From the NCBI GenBank assembly GCA_902795785.1, contig CADBMK010000184.1, forward strand, positions 1 to 8,087: a DNA stretch of 8,087 nt, written 5' to 3'. The stretch comes from an uncultured Bacteroidia bacterium (GTDB lineage: Bacteria; Bacteroidota; Bacteroidia; Bacteroidales; UBA932). Position 1 is the stretch's first letter. Each line of letters starts with the position of its first letter. The position numbers and the translations under genes are program-made. Positions 6,014-8,087 of this stretch are shown here, piece by piece. Under the pieces are notes generated by a model. That model was not told the origin of the DNA and searched no databases. It was given only the letters and a program-made list of their open reading frames with translations.

Positions 6014-8087
6014 TTCGAAAAGCACTGAACTTCTTGCCTCGCTCCTTGAAAAAGACTCAAAAGACGTATTCTGTTCCGGTCTTTTTCTTTCAGCGAGATG
6101 GTTTGTATTGTCTGAAGCAGTAAAGGATGGTTCCCATCTGGTAATACTTCCAAATAAGGAAAGCGCGGAATACTGTGCCGCGGACCTGTATAATATTATA
6201 GAGGGTGACAGGGTGTTCTTTCTTCCGGAGTCCGGAAAGGGAGTGGAAAGAAGCAACTATAAGTCTTCTCTCGGAGTCCAGAGAACCTCGGCTGTTGAAA
6301 AGCTTGCTGGTTACAACGAAGGTCTTCTTATAACGGTTACCTATCCGGAAGCCCTCATTGAAAAGGTGCCTTCAGCCGGTATCATTAAAGATTCGGCGTT
6401 TACAATTAATAAAGGTGACGAAATAAGCCACGATGATCTGATCCGCAAACTTGGTGAACGGGGTTTTGTAAGGGAGGATTTTGTTTCCGCCCCGGGACAG
6501 TTTGCAATCCGCGGATCCATAATAGACATATTCTCATACTCCAACAGCAACCCTTATCGAATTTCATTCTGGGGAAACGAGGTGGAGAAGGTAAACCTGT
6601 TTGACTGTAACACTCAGCTTTCTATAGAAGAAACTGCCTCCGCCGAGATTCTTTCCGGAATAATATCGGAAGGCGCCCAGGAAGGAGAGTATATATCGTC
6701 CCTTCTGCCAAAGAATACCGTGTTGTGGCTGGATTCGGCAGACCTTTATCACGAGAAGGAGTTTTACGGTGAGATGAAGGAGTTCAGGAAGGTGTTCCTG
6801 GAGATTCCTGTGTTTATGGGCAACGTGTCTTCGGATGTAGTTTTCAACATCACCCCGCAGCCTGTTTTCAACAAGAACTTCGAACTGCTTTCTGCGGATA
6901 TCAACGGCAAACTGGAGAACAGTTACAAGGTATTCGTATATGGAGAGAAACAGCAGCAGCTGGGACGTCTGGAATCCATCCTCCTTCAGAACGAGGGTCA
7001 TCTTCCGGTATTCGTTGCCGGAAAGAACATCCACGAGGGCTTTGTGGATGCAGATGACAGGATATGCTGCTATTCAGACCACGAGATATTTGACAGGTTC
7101 CACAGGGTAACAATAAGAAGGTCCGTTGAAAAGACGGAACAACTTACCGTGAACGACCTCGCCGCATTCAACCTTGGAGACTATGTGGTGCATATAGACC
7201 ACGGTGTGGGAGTGTTCGGTGGACTTGTGAATATGTTTGACGAGAAAGGAAGGAAAAAGGAAGTCGTCAAACTCATATATAAGGATAACGATGTGGTGTT
7301 TGTATCCGTACATGCACTCAACAAGATATCAAAGTACCGTTCAAAGGACGGTATCCCTCCTAAGATCAACAAACTGGGATCTAAGACCTGGCAGAATCTG
7401 AAACTGAGCGCCAAGTCAAAGATTAAGGATATAGCCAAGGACCTGATCCAGCTTTATGCAAAGAGAAAGGCGTCCAAGGGATTTGCTTACTCTCCTGATT
7501 CATATCTTCAGGCTGAACTCGAGTCTTCATTCATGTATGAGGACACACCTGACCAGGATGCGGCTACAAAGGCTGTAAAGAGGGATATGGAGGCCGAGAG
7601 CCCAATGGACCGCCTTGTCTGCGGTGACGTGGGATTCGGTAAGACCGAGATTGCCATAAGGGCGGCCTTCAAGGCTGTATGTGACAGCAAGCAGGTGGCT
7701 GTGCTTGTGCCTACTACCATCCTTTCGCTTCAGCATTATACCACCTTTAAGTCAAGGCTTGAGAATCTTCCGTGCAACATTGAATATGTCAGCCGCCTTC
7801 GTACGGCAAAGCAGATAAGTGAGATAAGGGAGAAACTGAAGAAGGGCGAGATAGATATCCTGATAGGTACACACAAGATTCTTTCGGACAAGTTTGAATT
7901 TAAGGATCTGGGTCTTCTCATCATAGACGAGGAGCAGAAGTTCGGAGTTTCCGCAAAGGAGAAGCTCCGTCAGTTCAAGATGTCCGTGGATACCCTTACC
8001 CTTACAGCCACTCCTATTCCAAGAACCCTCCAGTTCTCGCTGTTGGGAGCGCGTGACCTTTCAATCATGAGCACGCCACCGCCAAAC
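6003..8087 (+). CDS. mfd: Transcription-repair coupling factor Mfd, N-terminal part (3' end outside window)
   Basis: This is the first 695 codons of Mfd, the ATP-dependent translocase that pushes stalled RNA polymerase off damaged DNA and recruits UvrA. Full-length family members exceed 1,000 residues, so about two thirds is present; the frame is open to the last base. The UvrB-like N-terminal module includes FAIRGSIIDIF (167-177) and NPYRISFW (183-190), with R170, R186 and W190 at positions that appear to match the UvrA contacts R165, R181 and F185 of E. coli Mfd. The RNA-polymerase interaction domain begins near FNLGDYVVHIDHGVGVF (389-405). The translocase domain shows Walker A GDVGFGKTE (541-549), VPTTILSLQHY (569-579), GTHKIL (622-627), DEEQ (642-645) and TATPIPRTL (668-676). 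An in-frame TAA at 5994-5996 makes this ATG the first possible start. There is no Shine-Dalgarno and no promoter I trust. Confidence 0.96.
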   Translation, partial: MLISSKSTELLASLLEKDSKDVFCSGLFLSARWFVLSEAVKDGSHLVILPNKESAEYCAADLYNIIEGDRVFFLPESGKGVERSNYKSSLGVQRTSAVEKLAGYNEGLLITVTYPEALIEKVPSAGIIKDSAFTINKGDEISHDDLIRKLGERGFVREDFVSAPGQFAIRGSIIDIFSYSNSNPYRISFWGNEVEKVNLFDCNTQLSIEETASAEILSGIISEGAQEGEYISSLLPKNTVLWLDSADLYHEKEFYGEMKEFRKVFLEIPVFMGNVSSDVVFNITPQPVFNKNFELLSADINGKLENSYKVFVYGEKQQQLGRLESILLQNEGHLPVFVAGKNIHEGFVDADDRICCYSDHEIFDRFHRVTIRRSVEKTEQLTVNDLAAFNLGDYVVHIDHGVGVFGGLVNMFDEKGRKKEVVKLIYKDNDVVFVSVHALNKISKYRSKDGIPPKINKLGSKTWQNLKLSAKSKIKDIAKDLIQLYAKRKASKGFAYSPDSYLQAELESSFMYEDTPDQDAATKAVKRDMEAESPMDRLVCGDVGFGKTEIAIRAAFKAVCDSKQVAVLVPTTILSLQHYTTFKSRLENLPCNIEYVSRLRTAKQISEIREKLKKGEIDILIGTHKILSDKFEFKDLGLLIIDEEQKFGVSAKEKLRQFKMSVDTLTLTATPIPRTLQFSLLGARDLSIMSTPPPN

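Noticed and set aside
6564..7034. A 156-codon minus-strand reading frame antisense to mfd
   Set aside because: It lies within the well-supported Mfd frame, has low-complexity shadow-like composition and no known motif.

Overview
The window looks like chromosomal core sequence from a member of the Bacteroidota, probably order Bacteroidales. The evidence is the Bacteroidetes-type succinate dehydrogenase/fumarate reductase subunits, an HflX ending in RYPFDNFLW, almost no Shine-Dalgarno sequences, A/T-rich leaders, and promoter elements resembling the Bacteroides -7 box TAnnTTTG. I would not name a genus. No phage, transposon, CRISPR, tRNA or rRNA sequence was seen.

Layout from left to right. 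The 3' end of hflX (plus strand) runs into a bidirectional terminator shared with a minus-strand block. That block, in transcription order from right to left, is ruvB, a secreted N-terminal-cysteine hydrolase, sdhA and sdhB. ruvB and the hydrolase are 3 nt apart and probably co-transcribed. sdhA and sdhB are 6 nt apart and form a second unit with its own likely promoter. A 264-nt A/T-rich gap separates ruvB from the divergent mfd gene (plus strand), which runs off the right edge after 695 codons.

Functionally the window joins anaerobic respiration (SdhAB: flavoprotein and iron-sulfur subunits), ribosome rescue (HflX), Holliday-junction migration (RuvB), transcription-coupled repair (Mfd) and one secreted amide hydrolase of unknown substrate. 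The membrane cytochrome b subunit (sdhC/frdC), usually next to sdhA in this phylum, is absent from its expected place.

The most interesting part is the ruvB-mfd gap. It holds about nine copies of a 10-mer close to TGTTGAWAAC, whose first nine bases are one mismatch from the classical DnaA box. Copies on the left point right and those on the right mostly point left. Several are spaced at 10-12 nt, and A/T-rich stretches lie alongside. Genes point away from the gap on both sides. This is a candidate replication origin or DnaA-responsive regulatory region, to be tested by whole-genome GC skew and marker frequency.
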